A stretch of 64,000 bases of DNA, from the NCBI RefSeq assembly GCF_009807095.1, contig NZ_WUCC01000006.1, positions 186,001 through 250,000 of the forward strand, read 5' to 3'. Of the stretch, positions 41,480-50,261 are shown one piece after another. A program made the translations under genes and the position numbers. The notes below the pieces were generated by a model. That model was not told the origin of the DNA. It saw only the letters and a list, made by a program, of their open reading frames with translations, and did no database searches. This stretch comes from Rathayibacter sp. VKM Ac-2754 (GTDB taxonomy: Bacteria > Actinomycetota > Actinomycetes > Actinomycetales > Microbacteriaceae). How positions within the stretch are numbered: position 1 is the first letter of the stretch; the number at the start of each line of letters is the position of its first letter.

Positions 41480-43140
41480 CCGACGTCCGCGCCCTCGCCG
41501 AGGACTGGCTCGCGCAGGATCCCGACCCCGAGACGCGACAGGAGCTCGTCGGTCTGCTGCTGGCCGATGAGGCGGGTGACGCGACCGCCTCCGCCGAGCT
41601 CGAGGACCGCTTCGGCCAGCGCCTCGCCTTCGGCACCGCCGGGCTCCGCGGTGCGATCGCCGCGGGCTCGAACCGGATGAACCGGGTGCTCGTCGCGCAG
41701 GCGGCGGTCGGGATCGCCGATCACCTGATGGCGCGCGGCGGCGGCCGCCCGGTCGTCGTGATCGGCTACGACGGTCGCAAGAACTCGGCCGTCTTCGCCG
41801 AGGACTCGGCCGCGCTGATGGCGGGTGCCGGTGTCGACGCCGTGCTGCTGCCGCGCCTCCTCCCCACCCCGGTGCTCGCCTTCGCAGTGCGGCACCTGGG
41901 CGCGGACGCGGGAGTCATGGTGACCGCGAGCCACAACCCGCCGCAGGACAACGGCTACAAGGTGTACCTCGGCGGCGGCGACGAGGGCTCGCAGATCGTG
42001 CCGCCGGTCGACTCCGAGATCGCGGAGCGGATCCTCGCCGTCTCGCGCGATCGGCGCGTGCCGGAGCTGCCCCGCGGCGAGTACCGGATCGCCGACGAGT
42101 CGGTCGTGGCCGCCTACATCAGCGCCACTGCCGCGGGCGGGCGCCAGTCCGCGCCGCTGCGGGTCGTCTACACGGCGATGCACGGGGTCGGCTGGGAGAC
42201 GGCGCACCGGGTCCTCGCCGCCGCGGGCTTCGACGAACCGGCGGTCGTCGTCGAGCAGATCGAGCCGGATCCCGCGTTCCCGACTGTCGCCTTCCCCAAT
42301 CCCGAGGAGGACGGAGCGCTCGACCTCGCGTTCGCGACCGCGCGCTCGGGTCGCGCCGAGCTGATCGTCGCGAACGACCCCGACGCCGATCGTTTCGCCG
42401 CGGCGGTGCCGGACGCGGCCGCGCCGGACGGGTTCCGGCGGCTCACCGGCAACGAGGTCGGCTCGCTGCTCGGCTGGCGCGCGGCGGAGGCCGCACGCCT
42501 CGCCGGTCGCACCGGCGGCGCGCTGGCCTGCTCGATCGTCTCCTCTCCCGCCCTCGGAGCGGTGGCGGCCGACTACGGGATCGACTTCGCCGAGACGCTG
42601 ACGGGCTTCAAGTGGATCTCGCGGGTGCCCGACCTCGTCTTCGGCTTCGAGGAGGCGCTCGGCTACCTCGTGAATCCGGAGGTCGTCCGCGACAAGGACG
42701 GCATCTCGGCCGCGCTCGCGTTCCTCTCGCTCGCCAGCGCTCTCGCCGAGGAGGGGCGGACGATCGCGGACGAGCTCGACGCCTTCGCCGAGCGCTTCGG
42801 CCTCTTCGGGTCGGCGCAGATCTCGCTGCGGGTCACCGACCTGTCCGAGATCGCGCGGATCATGGCCCGGCTCCGGTCGGATCCGCCGCCGACGATCGGC
42901 GGCCTCGCCGTCGAGCGCTCCGAGGACCTGCTGGCTGCGGGCGGGGCACTGCCGCCGACGGATGCGCTGCGCTTCACTCTCGACGGGGCGCGCCTCATCG
43001 CGCGCCCGAGCGGCACCGAGCCCAAGGTCAAGCTCTACCTCGACGCCTGGTCGTCCGCCCCGGACGCCGCCGCCCGCTCCGCCGCCGTCGAGTCGCGCCT
43101 CACCGCCCTGCGCACCGGCGCCGCGGAGCTCCTGCGCTGA
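41476..43140 (+). CDS. Phospho-sugar mutase (probable phosphopentomutase role)
   Basis: A 554-residue alpha-D-phosphohexomutase family enzyme. GTAGLRGAIAAGSNRMN starts domain 1, TASHNPPQDNGYKVY carries the phosphoserine, NDPDADRFA the metal ligands, FGFEEALGYLV the sugar-binding loop and RPSGTEPKVKLY the phosphate-binding loop. The length and FGFEEALGYL form match the PGM2-like subgroup, whose members include phosphopentomutases. The GTG start overlaps the PNP stop, so conversion of (deoxy)ribose 1-phosphate to the 5-phosphate is the likeliest job. Phosphoglucomutase activity is the alternative. Confidence 0.9.
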   Translation: MTDVRALAEDWLAQDPDPETRQELVGLLLADEAGDATASAELEDRFGQRLAFGTAGLRGAIAAGSNRMNRVLVAQAAVGIADHLMARGGGRPVVVIGYDGRKNSAVFAEDSAALMAGAGVDAVLLPRLLPTPVLAFAVRHLGADAGVMVTASHNPPQDNGYKVYLGGGDEGSQIVPPVDSEIAERILAVSRDRRVPELPRGEYRIADESVVAAYISATAAGGRQSAPLRVVYTAMHGVGWETAHRVLAAAGFDEPAVVVEQIEPDPAFPTVAFPNPEEDGALDLAFATARSGRAELIVANDPDADRFAAAVPDAAAPDGFRRLTGNEVGSLLGWRAAEAARLAGRTGGALACSIVSSPALGAVAADYGIDFAETLTGFKWISRVPDLVFGFEEALGYLVNPEVVRDKDGISAALAFLSLASALAEEGRTIADELDAFAERFGLFGSAQISLRVTDLSEIARIMARLRSDPPPTIGGLAVERSEDLLAAGGALPPTDALRFTLDGARLIARPSGTEPKVKLYLDAWSSAPDAAARSAAVESRLTALRTGAAELLR

Positions 43141-43232
43141 CCCGCCTGGCGATCGATCCGTCGGAGAAGCACCGTCCGCCTCGGACACACAGTGCGTCTG
43201 CGCCGGATCGATGGCTGCCGCCGGCCACGAAG

Positions 43233-43260
43233 GGACGCCGGATGCGCGCGTCGGGCGTCC
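43233..43260. terminator. Hairpin downstream of the mutase gene
   Basis: GGACGCC and GGCGTCC pair across 14 nt, about 95 bp after the stop. Moderate strength, no T-run. Confidence 0.45.
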
Positions 43261-43294
43261 GGTGAATCGGACCTCGAACGCGGACCCAGCCCTC

Positions 43295-43418
43295 GCTGAT
43301 CGAGTAGCCCGCGCAGCGGGCGTATCGAGATCCGCCAGCGTCAGAAGGGTGGGGCAGAAGCCCGATCTCCTGTCGCTGTTGGGTCTCGATACGCCCCTCC
43401 GGGGCTACTCGACCAGCG
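43295..43418. repeat. Repeat family A, single composite unit
   Basis: Forward arm GCTGATCGAGTAGCCC (43295-43336) and inverted arm GGGTCTCGATACGCCC...CTACTCGACCAGC (43381-43418), the same arm order and spacing as each unit at 38616-38930. Confidence 0.75.
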
Positions 43419-43457
43419 TGCTGGCGCTCAGGCCCAGGGTGGAGCGCGCGACCGAGG

Positions 43458-43790
43458 ATCGCGTGCCAGCGATTCGAGGCAGCGCGACGCGACCCGCTCC
43501 GTGGAACCCACCACCTCGCCGAGCCGACCGCGCCGAGCCGCACAAGGGGCGGCTCGGAGATGAGCACCTATCGCGTGCCAGCGATTCGAGGCAGCGCGAC
43601 GCGACCCCCTCCGTGGAACCCACTACCTCGCCGAGCCGACCGCGCCGAATCGCACAGGGGGCGGCGCGGAGATGAGCACCTATCGCGTGCCAGCGATTCG
43701 AGGCAGCGCGACGCGACCCGCTCCGTGGAACCCACAAGCTCGCCGAGCCGACCGCGCTGCGCCGCGCAGGGGGCGACTCAGGAATCGGCA
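43458..43790 (+). repeat. Repeat family B: three tandem 112-bp units
   Basis: Units begin with ATCGCGTGCCAGCGATTCGA at 43458, 43570 and 43682, an exact 112-bp period; the third is incomplete or diverged after about 43770. All contain GGAACCCAC followed by CGCCGAGCCGACCGCG. Confidence 0.85.
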
Positions 43791-43796
43791 CCGCCG

Positions 43797-43823
43797 GGTA
43801 GTCCGTCCGAAGGACGGACTACC
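43797..43823. terminator. Terminator hairpin spanning the PTS IIB stop
   Basis: GGTAGTCCGTCC (43797-43808) pairs perfectly with GGACGGACTACC (43812-43823) across GAA. The IIB stop codon (43819-43821) lies in the stem. It would end the nucleoside operon. Confidence 0.75.
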
Positions 43824-44091
43824 CCAGCGCGCGCTCGATCTTCGCCGTGATCTCGGTCTGGTCGAGGTAGTTGTCGATGACGACGATCTCGGCGAACGTC
43901 TTCCCGATGCGGTCGACGAGTTCGCTGGACGTCAGGATGACCTGCGCATCGGCGGAGAGCGCGTCGACCGAGGCGATGTCGGAGGCGATCACCTCCGCTT
44001 CGAGGTCGAGGGCTTCGAGGGCGCGCTCGGCGCCGAGCTTGAGGATGGCCGACGTGCCGATCCCGGCTCCGCAGAGTGTGACGATCTTCAT
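43819..44091 (-). CDS. PTS IIB component, ascorbate/galactitol-like
   Basis: A 90-residue phosphocarrier domain. MKIVTLCGAGIGTSAIL carries the active-site Cys7 in the loop CGAGIGTS typical of small free-standing IIB proteins of the galactitol and ascorbate classes. IIB passes phosphate from IIA to the sugar as it crosses IIC. The ATG overlaps the IIA stop. No IIC permease gene follows: the operon ends at the hairpin over its stop codon. It could work with a IIC elsewhere or serve a regulatory phosphate relay. Confidence 0.85.
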   Translation of the reverse strand: MKIVTLCGAGIGTSAILKLGAERALEALDLEAEVIASDIASVDALSADAQVILTSSELVDRIGKTFAEIVVIDNYLDQTEITAKIERALG

Positions 44092-44555
44092 GAGCTTCCT
44101 CCGTGGTCGAGGGTGTCGCCCGTGAGGACGGCGTTGATGCTGCGGGGCGTCCTGGCCGCTGCCAGGGCGCCGATCGCGTCGGGCCGGCTGAGCACGTCGG
44201 CGAGTCCCGAGATGAAGCCGACGTGTCCGTGCGCCTGGGTGGCGGCGATGCCGATGACGACCGAGACGGGGTCGTTGGTCCTGTGGCCGAAGGCGACCGG
44301 CTCGGCGAGGGTCACGACCGAGATCCCGTCGGCGAGGACGTCGTTCCCGGGACGCGCGTGGGCGAGCGCGAGACCCGGCGCGATGACGATGTACGGGCCG
44401 AGCACGTCGATCTGCTCGACCATCCGGCGCGAGTAGGCCGGATCGACGGCGCCGCTGCGCTCGAGGGCGCGCCCCGCCTCGAGGACGGCCTCCCGCCAGC
44501 TGGCGGCCGGATGCCGCAGCGCGATCGCCTCGTCGGCGAGGGCGTCGAGGGGCAT
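44088..44555 (-). CDS. PTS IIA component, mannitol/fructose/ascorbate-like
   Basis: A 155-residue IIA domain. The phosphorylated His66 lies in APGLALAHARPG, and FGHRTNDPVSVVIGIAA and HGHVGFISGLADVLS are the following conserved blocks. It receives phosphate from HPr and passes it to the IIB next to it (ATGA overlap at 44088-44091). The ATG 44553-44555 is 2 bp from the adenosine deaminase stop, so it belongs to the same transcript. Family firm, sugar unknown. Confidence 0.87.
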   Translation of the reverse strand: MPLDALADEAIALRHPAASWREAVLEAGRALERSGAVDPAYSRRMVEQIDVLGPYIVIAPGLALAHARPGNDVLADGISVVTLAEPVAFGHRTNDPVSVVIGIAATQAHGHVGFISGLADVLSRPDAIGALAAARTPRSINAVLTGDTLDHGGSS

Positions 44556-44557
44556 GC

Positions 44558-45679
44558 TCAGGCCGCCTCGAAGCCGGCGCTGATCGTCTCGATCAGGTCG
44601 CGGCGCTCGTCGAGCGGCAGGAAGGCGGCGTGGGCGGCGTTGACCTGGAACACCTCGAGGTCGTCGAGGTCGTAGCCGAACGCGTCCGACAGGAGGGCGA
44701 GCTCGCGGCTGAGGCTCGTGCCGCTCATCAGGCGGTTGTCGGTGTTCACGGTGACGCGGAAGCCGAGCTGGTAGAGCAGGTCGAACGGGTGGTCCTCGAG
44801 GTCGGTGCCCCAGGCGGCCACCGCGCCGGTCTGCAGGTTCGAGGACGGGCTCAGCTCGAGCGCGATCTCGCGGTCCTTGACCCACTCGGCGAGCTCCCCG
44901 AGGGTGACGTAGCTGGCGTCGTCGTCCTGGCGCTCGATCACGATGTCCTCCGCGATCCGCACACCGTGCCCGAGTCGGAGCGCGCGGCCGTCGAGCAGCG
45001 CCGAGCGGATGCTGTCGAGCCCGTCGGCCTCGCCCGCGTGCACGGTGGTCGGGAAGTGCGCGGCGGCGAGCAGCTCGAAAGCCGGCCGGTGCAGCGACGC
45101 CGGGTGACCCGCCTCGGCTCCCGCGATGTCGAACCCGACGGCGCCGCGCTCGCGGTGGCGCAGCGCGAGCGCGGCGATCTCGAGCGAGCGGTCGGTGTGG
45201 CGCATCGCCGTGATCAGCTGTCCGACCCGGAGCCGCGAGCCGTGGGCCGCCGCCTCCTGGACACCCTGTTCGAGACCCTCCTGCACGGCCTCGACGGCCG
45301 CGTCGAGGGTGAGACCCTCCCGCTGGTGCTGCTCGGGCGCCCAGCGCACCTCGCCGTGGACGACTCCGTCGGCGGCGAGGTCGAGGACGAACTCGCGGGC
45401 GACCCGCTCGAGCGACGCGGTGGTCTGCATGACCGAGATCGTGGTCTCGAAGGTCGCCAGGTAGTCGGTGAGCGAGCCGGAGTCGGCGGTCGTGGTGAAC
45501 CAGGCCCGCAGCGCCTCGGGGTCGGCGGCGGACAGCGGCACTCCGGCCGCCGTGCCGAGCTCGACGATCGTCTCGGGGCGGAGCCCGCCGTCGAGGTGGT
45601 CGTGCAGGGAGACCTTGGGCAGGTCGTCGATCAGGATGCCCTCGCCCGGGAGGAGGTACTCCTCGATGGTGTCGGTCAC
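44558..45679 (-). CDS. add: Adenosine deaminase
   Basis: A 373-residue zinc hydrolase converting (deoxy)adenosine to (deoxy)inosine, which PNP can then cleave. KVSLHDHLDGG supplies two zinc His residues, HGEVRWAP, TVHAGEADGLDSI contains the catalytic HAGE, LRLGHGVRI follows, and VTVNTDNRLMS provides the last metal Asp (commonly NTDDP). The GTG start 45677-45679 has TGAGGAG upstream. It precedes the PTS genes by 2 bp. Confidence 0.95.
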   Translation of the reverse strand: MTDTIEEYLLPGEGILIDDLPKVSLHDHLDGGLRPETIVELGTAAGVPLSAADPEALRAWFTTTADSGSLTDYLATFETTISVMQTTASLERVAREFVLDLAADGVVHGEVRWAPEQHQREGLTLDAAVEAVQEGLEQGVQEAAAHGSRLRVGQLITAMRHTDRSLEIAALALRHRERGAVGFDIAGAEAGHPASLHRPAFELLAAAHFPTTVHAGEADGLDSIRSALLDGRALRLGHGVRIAEDIVIERQDDDASYVTLGELAEWVKDREIALELSPSSNLQTGAVAAWGTDLEDHPFDLLYQLGFRVTVNTDNRLMSGTSLSRELALLSDAFGYDLDDLEVFQVNAAHAAFLPLDERRDLIETISAGFEAA

Positions 45680-45714
45680 GGTGCTCCTCAGGGTCGGGCG
45701 ACGGTTCGCCGACC

Positions 45715-45720
45715 ACCCTA
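45715..45720 (-). promoter_or_regulatory. -10 box TAGGGT upstream of add
   Basis: TAGGGT lies about 36 nt before the GTG, giving a leader of about 29 nt with TGAGGAG. It suggests that add and the PTS genes can be expressed apart from deoA. Confidence 0.45.
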
Positions 45721-45766
45721 GGGCTTCGGCCGCGCGGCCTCACCGGGCGGTCGCGTTCGGGGGGAA

Positions 45767-45885
45767 CTCCGGCTCGCAGAATCGCGTTCGGCTCGCAGCA
45801 ACCGAGGGATTCTGCGAGCCGAATCGGATTCTGCGAGCCGGAGGTGTCACGCAAGCCGGATTCCGCGAGCCGGAGGTGGTCGGCG
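45767..45885. repeat. Repeat family C: nested GGCTCGCAGAA inverted repeats
   Basis: In the 241-bp gap between deoA and add. An outer perfect 15-bp pair (45769-45783 with 45827-45841) encloses an inner 12-bp pair, TTCGGCTCGCAG (45787-45798) with 45812-45823. Further GCGAGCCGGA copies follow to 45885. It may act as a terminator between the two genes. Family C recurs at 59613-59833. Confidence 0.75.
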
Positions 45886-45920
45886 CGCCGGAGGCGATGA
45901 AACGGCGATCGTGCCCCGGC

Positions 45921-47231
45921 TCAGGCGATGCGCTCGGCGACCAGCGGACCGCCGTCGAGGACGGGCTCGCCCTCGACGCCGATCCGGTAGGCCCCCTCGA
46001 GAGCACCCAGCGCGCGATCGAACCGGGCGGGCTCGTCGGCGGAGAGCGTGAAGAGCGGGTCGCCGGCGCGCACGCGGTCTCCCGGCTTCGCGTGCAGGTC
46101 GATGCCCGCGGCGTGCTGGACGGCGTCCTGCTGACGCGCCCGGCCCGCGCCGAGGCGCCAGGCCGCGATGCCGAACGGCAGGGCCCGCTGCTCGACGAGG
46201 ACGCCGTCCCGCTCCGCGACGACCACGTGGGTCTCCCGCGCGACGGGGAGCGCGGCGTCGGGGTCGCCGCCCTGGGCTCGGACGACCGCTCGCCAGGTGT
46301 CCATCGCCGCCCCGCCGTCGAGCGCGCCCTCGACGTCGGCGTCGGGCATCCCGGCGAGCGCGAGCATCTCGCGGGCGAGGGCGAGGGTGAGCTCGCGGAT
46401 GTCGGCGGGCCCGCCTCCCGCGAGCACCTCGACGGATTCGCGCACTTCGTTGGCATTGCCGATCGCGAGGCCGAGCGGCACGTTCATGTTCGTCAGGAGC
46501 GCCGTGGTCCGCACGCCCGCGTCGTTGCCCAGATCGACCATGGCGCGGGCGAGCTCGCGCGAGCGGTCGATGTCGACCATGAAGGCCCCCGAGCCGAACT
46601 TGACGTCGAGGACGAGGGCGTCGGTCCCCTCCGCGATCTTCTTCGACATGATCGACGACGCGATCAGCGGGATGGCCTCGACAGTGCCGGTGATGTCGCG
46701 CAGCGCGTAGAGCTTCTTGTCGGCGGGCGCGAGACCCGACCCGGCCGCGCAGATGACGCCTCCGACCGTGCGCAGCTGCTCGAACATCTCGTCGTTGCTG
46801 AGCTCCGCGCGCCAGCCGGGGATCGCCTCGAGCTTGTCGAGCGTGCCGCCGGTGTGCCCGAGGCCGCGCCCGGAGAGCTGCGGCACCGCGACACCGAACG
46901 AGGCGACGAGGGGCATCAGCGGGAGCGTGATCTTGTCTCCGACGCCGCCCGTCGAGTGCTTGTCGACGGTGCGCTTGCCGAGGCCGTCGAAGTGCATCCG
47001 CTCGCCGCTGGCGATCATCGCCAGGGTCAGGTCGCGGATCTCGTCGCGCTCCATTCCGTTGAGCAGGACCGCCATCGCGAACGCGGCCATCTGCTCGTCG
47101 GCGACGTAGCCGCGGGTGTAGGCGTCGATCAGCCAGTCGATCTCGGCGGTCGTGAGCGTGCCGCGGTCGCGCTTGGTGCGGATGATGTCGACGGCGTCGA
47201 AGCTCTCGACGGGGGCGGTGGTGCCGGTCAT
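45921..47231 (-). CDS. deoA: Thymidine/pyrimidine-nucleoside phosphorylase
   Basis: A 436-residue enzyme cleaving thymidine, deoxyuridine or uridine with phosphate. VDKHSTGGVGDK is the phosphate loop, QLSGRGLGHTGGTLDKLEAIPG is the family signature, SSIMSKKIAEG and VKFGSGAFM contain substrate and K+/phosphate contacts, and the C-terminal domain has the barrel-sandwich form. The ATG 47229-47231 is preceded by AGAGGA. It lies 35 bp after cdd, which supplies its (deoxy)uridine. Confidence 0.95.
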   Translation of the reverse strand: MTGTTAPVESFDAVDIIRTKRDRGTLTTAEIDWLIDAYTRGYVADEQMAAFAMAVLLNGMERDEIRDLTLAMIASGERMHFDGLGKRTVDKHSTGGVGDKITLPLMPLVASFGVAVPQLSGRGLGHTGGTLDKLEAIPGWRAELSNDEMFEQLRTVGGVICAAGSGLAPADKKLYALRDITGTVEAIPLIASSIMSKKIAEGTDALVLDVKFGSGAFMVDIDRSRELARAMVDLGNDAGVRTTALLTNMNVPLGLAIGNANEVRESVEVLAGGGPADIRELTLALAREMLALAGMPDADVEGALDGGAAMDTWRAVVRAQGGDPDAALPVARETHVVVAERDGVLVEQRALPFGIAAWRLGAGRARQQDAVQHAAGIDLHAKPGDRVRAGDPLFTLSADEPARFDRALGALEGAYRIGVEGEPVLDGGPLVAERIA

Positions 47232-47266
47232 GCGGGTCCTCTGGATCGGATCGTCGTGGGAGGGGA

Positions 47267-47671
47267 TCACTCCCCCGCGTACGCCTGGAGCGTGCGCGGG
47301 CCGAAGGCGTCGGGGATGACCTCGTCGATCGTGCGCAGGCCGGAGACCGTCTCGAGCACCATCCCCTCGGCGGAGTGCTCGAACAGGAGCTGACGGCAGC
47401 GCCCGCACGGCATCAGCGTGGCGCCCTTGCCGTCGACGCAGGTGAAGGCGACGAGCTTGCCGCCGCCCGTCATGTGGAGGGAGGAGACCAGCGCGCACTC
47501 CGCGCAGAGCCCGATGCCGTAGGAGGCGTTCTCGACGTTGCAGCCGGAGATCACGCGTCCGTCGTCGACGAGGGCCGCAGCCCCCACCGGGAACTTCGAA
47601 TACGGCGCGTACGCACGGCCCATGGCCTCGAGGGCCGCGGCACGCAGCGCCTCCCAGTCGATGTCGGTCAC
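47267..47671 (-). CDS. cdd: Cytidine deaminase
   Basis: A 134-residue homotetrameric-type zinc deaminase converting (deoxy)cytidine to (deoxy)uridine. YAPYSKFPVGAAAL and GCNVENASYG bind substrate. CAECA provides one zinc Cys and the catalytic Glu, and PCGRCRQ the other two Cys. The GTG start 47669-47671 has AGAGGAG 6-7 nt upstream. It follows the second permease by 11 bp. Confidence 0.96.
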   Translation of the reverse strand: MTDIDWEALRAAALEAMGRAYAPYSKFPVGAAALVDDGRVISGCNVENASYGIGLCAECALVSSLHMTGGGKLVAFTCVDGKGATLMPCGRCRQLLFEHSAEGMVLETVSGLRTIDEVIPDAFGPRTLQAYAGE

Positions 47672-47682
47672 GACGACTCCTC

Positions 47683-48951
47683 TCAGGACTTCAGGTACGG
47701 CTTGCCGGCGGCGGCCGGCCCTCTGGACTGCCCGACCAGGCCGGCGACCGCGAAGATCGTGACCACGTACGGCAGCATCAGCATGAACTCGCTCGGCACG
47801 GGCGACCCGATCACGCCGAGCACGTTCTGCAGGTTCGTCGCGAAGCCGAACAGCAGGGAGGCGAGGGTGGCGCGGATCGGGTCCCACCGGCCGAAGATCA
47901 CCGCGGCGAGCGCGATGAATCCGGCGCCCGCGGTCATCTCCTTGCCGAAGGCTCCTACGGCGTCGAGCGTGTAGTACGCGCCGCCGATGCCCGCGATCGC
48001 CCCGGCGAGCGAGACGTTCCAGAAGCGCGTGCGCGCGACGTCGATGCCCACCGTGTCGGCGGCCTGCGGGTGCTCGCCGACCGCGCGGAGGCGCAGACCC
48101 CACTTGGTCTTGAACAGGCCCCACCACACCGCGAAGATCGCGAAGTACATCAGGTAGACGATGACCGTCTGGTTGAAGAGCACCGCGCCGACGATCGGGA
48201 CCTGGCTGAGCACCGGGATCGGCAGCCGGTCGAACTTGACGGGCGAGTTGAAGGTCGCCGCGTCGGACGTGAGCACCTGCGAGTAGAGGAAGCTCGTCAG
48301 CCCGGTGACCAGCACGTTCAGCACGACGCCGACGATGACCTGGTCGACGACGTACTTGATCGCGAAGGCCGCGAGCACGAACGAGACGAGCACGCTCGCC
48401 AGCATCGCCGCGATCAGCCCGAGCACCGGCTGGCGGGTGAGCGAGCCGACCATCGCGGCGGTGAAGGCGCCCGCGAGCAGCTGTCCCTCGATCGCGACGT
48501 TCACGACGCCGACCCGCTCCGAGATCACCCCGCCGAGCGAGCCGAAGATCAGCGGAGTCGCGAGTCCGACGGTGCCGAGCAGGAGTCCGGAGACGGGCAG
48601 CGCCGCGCCGGCCGACGCCCAGACGAGGAAGCCGATCAGGAAGACGAGCGCGAAGACGCTCGACAGCCAGAGCGGGATCCGCCGGGCGGCTCGGGTCATC
48701 ACGAACGCGAGGACGGTCAGTCCCACCGTCACGATCGCCACGACGACTCCGGTGGCCCTGGTCGGGAACGGGATGTCGGGGAGCGCGAAGAAGTCGTTGC
48801 CCGCTGCGAGCCGGAACGAGCTCGTGCCGTCGCGGCCGAGGACCACGAAGAGGACGACGGCGAGCAGCGCGAAGACTCCGAACGCGATCGGAGCCTTCCA
48901 GCTGCGGATCGCGACGCGGGAGGGCGCGGCGGAGGCGGTCACGGCGGTCAT
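47683..48951 (-). CDS. Nucleoside-type ABC transporter permease 2
   Basis: A 422-residue inner-membrane protein with about ten helices. FGSLGGVISERVGVVNVAIEGQLL is the hallmark of the NupQ/YufQ (BmpD-like) branch of the branched-chain-type permeases; LRAVGEHPQAADTVGID is the cytoplasmic coupling loop that meets the ATPase. An N-terminal extension of about 50 residues includes one extra helix. The ATG 48949-48951 overlaps the stop of permease 1 as ATGA. Function by family: uptake of nucleosides with the linked BMP lipoprotein. Confidence 0.92.
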   Translation of the reverse strand: MTAVTASAAPSRVAIRSWKAPIAFGVFALLAVVLFVVLGRDGTSSFRLAAGNDFFALPDIPFPTRATGVVVAIVTVGLTVLAFVMTRAARRIPLWLSSVFALVFLIGFLVWASAGAALPVSGLLLGTVGLATPLIFGSLGGVISERVGVVNVAIEGQLLAGAFTAAMVGSLTRQPVLGLIAAMLASVLVSFVLAAFAIKYVVDQVIVGVVLNVLVTGLTSFLYSQVLTSDAATFNSPVKFDRLPIPVLSQVPIVGAVLFNQTVIVYLMYFAIFAVWWGLFKTKWGLRLRAVGEHPQAADTVGIDVARTRFWNVSLAGAIAGIGGAYYTLDAVGAFGKEMTAGAGFIALAAVIFGRWDPIRATLASLLFGFATNLQNVLGVIGSPVPSEFMLMLPYVVTIFAVAGLVGQSRGPAAAGKPYLKS

Positions 48952-50261
48952 GCGGACACCTCCGAGGTGCGGCGCTTCGGTCGGCGCTTCGGGGCCACCC
49001 CGGGCGTCGGGAGTCGGAAGACGGCGCGCACCAGGGGCGGCGCCGCGATGAAGAGGACGATCAGCGACTGCACGACGAGCACGACGTCGATCGGCACGCC
49101 CTCGGCCGCCTGCATCGAGTACCCGCCGGCCTTGAAGGCGCCGAACAGGATGCCCGCGAAGAAGACGCCCCACGGTCGTGAACGGCCCAGCAGCGCGACG
49201 GTGATCGCGTCGAAGCCGATCCCGGCGTCGATGCCGGAGGTGAAGCCGGTGGTGACCGTGCCCATCACCTGCGCGCTCCCGGCGAGCCCGAGGAGTCCGC
49301 CCGAGAGGAGCATGGCGTAGACGTAGCTGCCCTTGACGTCGATGCCGGCGACGCGGGCCGCGTGCGGGTTCTCGCCGACGGCGCGGAACTTGAAGCCGAT
49401 GCTCGAGCGTGTGAGCAGCCACCAGACGAAGACGGTCGCGAGGAGCGAGAACACGAAGCCGAGCGTGAGCGAGTAGCCCGAGCCGAGCAGGTCGGGGAAG
49501 ATCGCCGTCTCCTTCATCCCGGGCGACTTCGGGTTGTTCGAGCCGGGGGCCTGGAGCGCCCCCGGAGTGCGGAGCAGGTACGACACGAGGTAGAACGCGA
49601 CGTAGTTGAGCATGATCGTGAGGATCACCTCGTGCGCGCCCGTCCGTGCCTTCAGGAGTCCGACGAGTCCGCCCCAGAGCGCACCGCCGAGGATGCCCGC
49701 GGCGAGGGTGATGACGAGGTGGACGCCCCACGGCAGGTCGAAGGAGAAGCCGACCCAGCCCGCGCACGCCGCCGCGATCAGCATCTGGCCGCGGCCGCCG
49801 ATGTTGAAGAGGCCGACCCGGAAGGCGAGGGCGACGCCGAGACCGCCCGCGATGAGCGGAGTCGCGAACGCCAGCGTGTCGGTCAGCGGCTTGATGCCGT
49901 TCGCGAAGCCCTCGCGGCGGAAGTTGTAGACCGAGCCCTGGAAGAGCGACGAGTACGCACCGGCGACGGACTGCCAGATCGCCTGCAGCGTGTCGAGCGG
50001 TCGCGCGAAGAAGTACACCGAGGCCGCCTGCACGTCCTTGTCGGTCGCGGCGATGAGCACGCCGCCCACGATGAGCGACAGCAGGACCGCGAGCACCGAC
50101 ATCAGAGCGGTGCCGGAGAGGATCTCGCGGAGGACCCGCGACGCACCGCTCTCGATCGGGCCGGGACGCGCCTCCTGACCGGGCTTCTGACCCGGCTCGA
50201 GACCGGACGCCTTCTCGGACTCGGCGTCGGGGTCGACCGACGGCAGTTGCGCGTCGCTCAC
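48948..50261 (-). CDS. Nucleoside-type ABC transporter permease 1
   Basis: A 437-residue permease of the NupP/YufP type. The 45-residue N-terminus is polar. The core has [48 protein letters not shown], and the coupling loop [20 protein letters not shown]. The C-terminus is very basic ([11 protein letters not shown]). The start is GTG 50259-50261, overlapping the ATPase stop as GTGA. It forms the transmembrane pore with permease 2. Confidence 0.93.
   Translation of the reverse strand: MSDAQLPSVDPDAESEKASGLEPGQKPGQEARPGPIESGASRVLREILSGTALMSVLAVLLSLIVGGVLIAATDKDVQAASVYFFARPLDTLQAIWQSVAGAYSSLFQGSVYNFRREGFANGIKPLTDTLAFATPLIAGGLGVALAFRVGLFNIGGRGQMLIAAACAGWVGFSFDLPWGVHLVITLAAGILGGALWGGLVGLLKARTGAHEVILTIMLNYVAFYLVSYLLRTPGALQAPGSNNPKSPGMKETAIFPDLLGSGYSLTLGFVFSLLATVFVWWLLTRSSIGFKFRAVGENPHAARVAGIDVKGSYVYAMLLSGGLLGLAGSAQVMGTVTTGFTSGIDAGIGFDAITVALLGRSRPWGVFFAGILFGAFKAGGYSMQAAEGVPIDVVLVVQSLIVLFIAAPPLVRAVFRLPTPGVAPKRRPKRRTSEVSA

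Larger units (their letters stand above)
43141..43818. other. 678-bp gene-free region made of a hairpin and repeats
   Basis: After the mutase come a short hairpin (43233-43260), two family A arms and three tandem family B units, up to the terminator of the PTS gene on the other strand. No coding frame here looks genuine. Confidence 0.75.

Noticed and set aside
43458-43790. Possible CRISPR array
   Set aside because: The 112-bp units are repeated whole, with no short constant repeat and unique spacers, and no cas genes are present.
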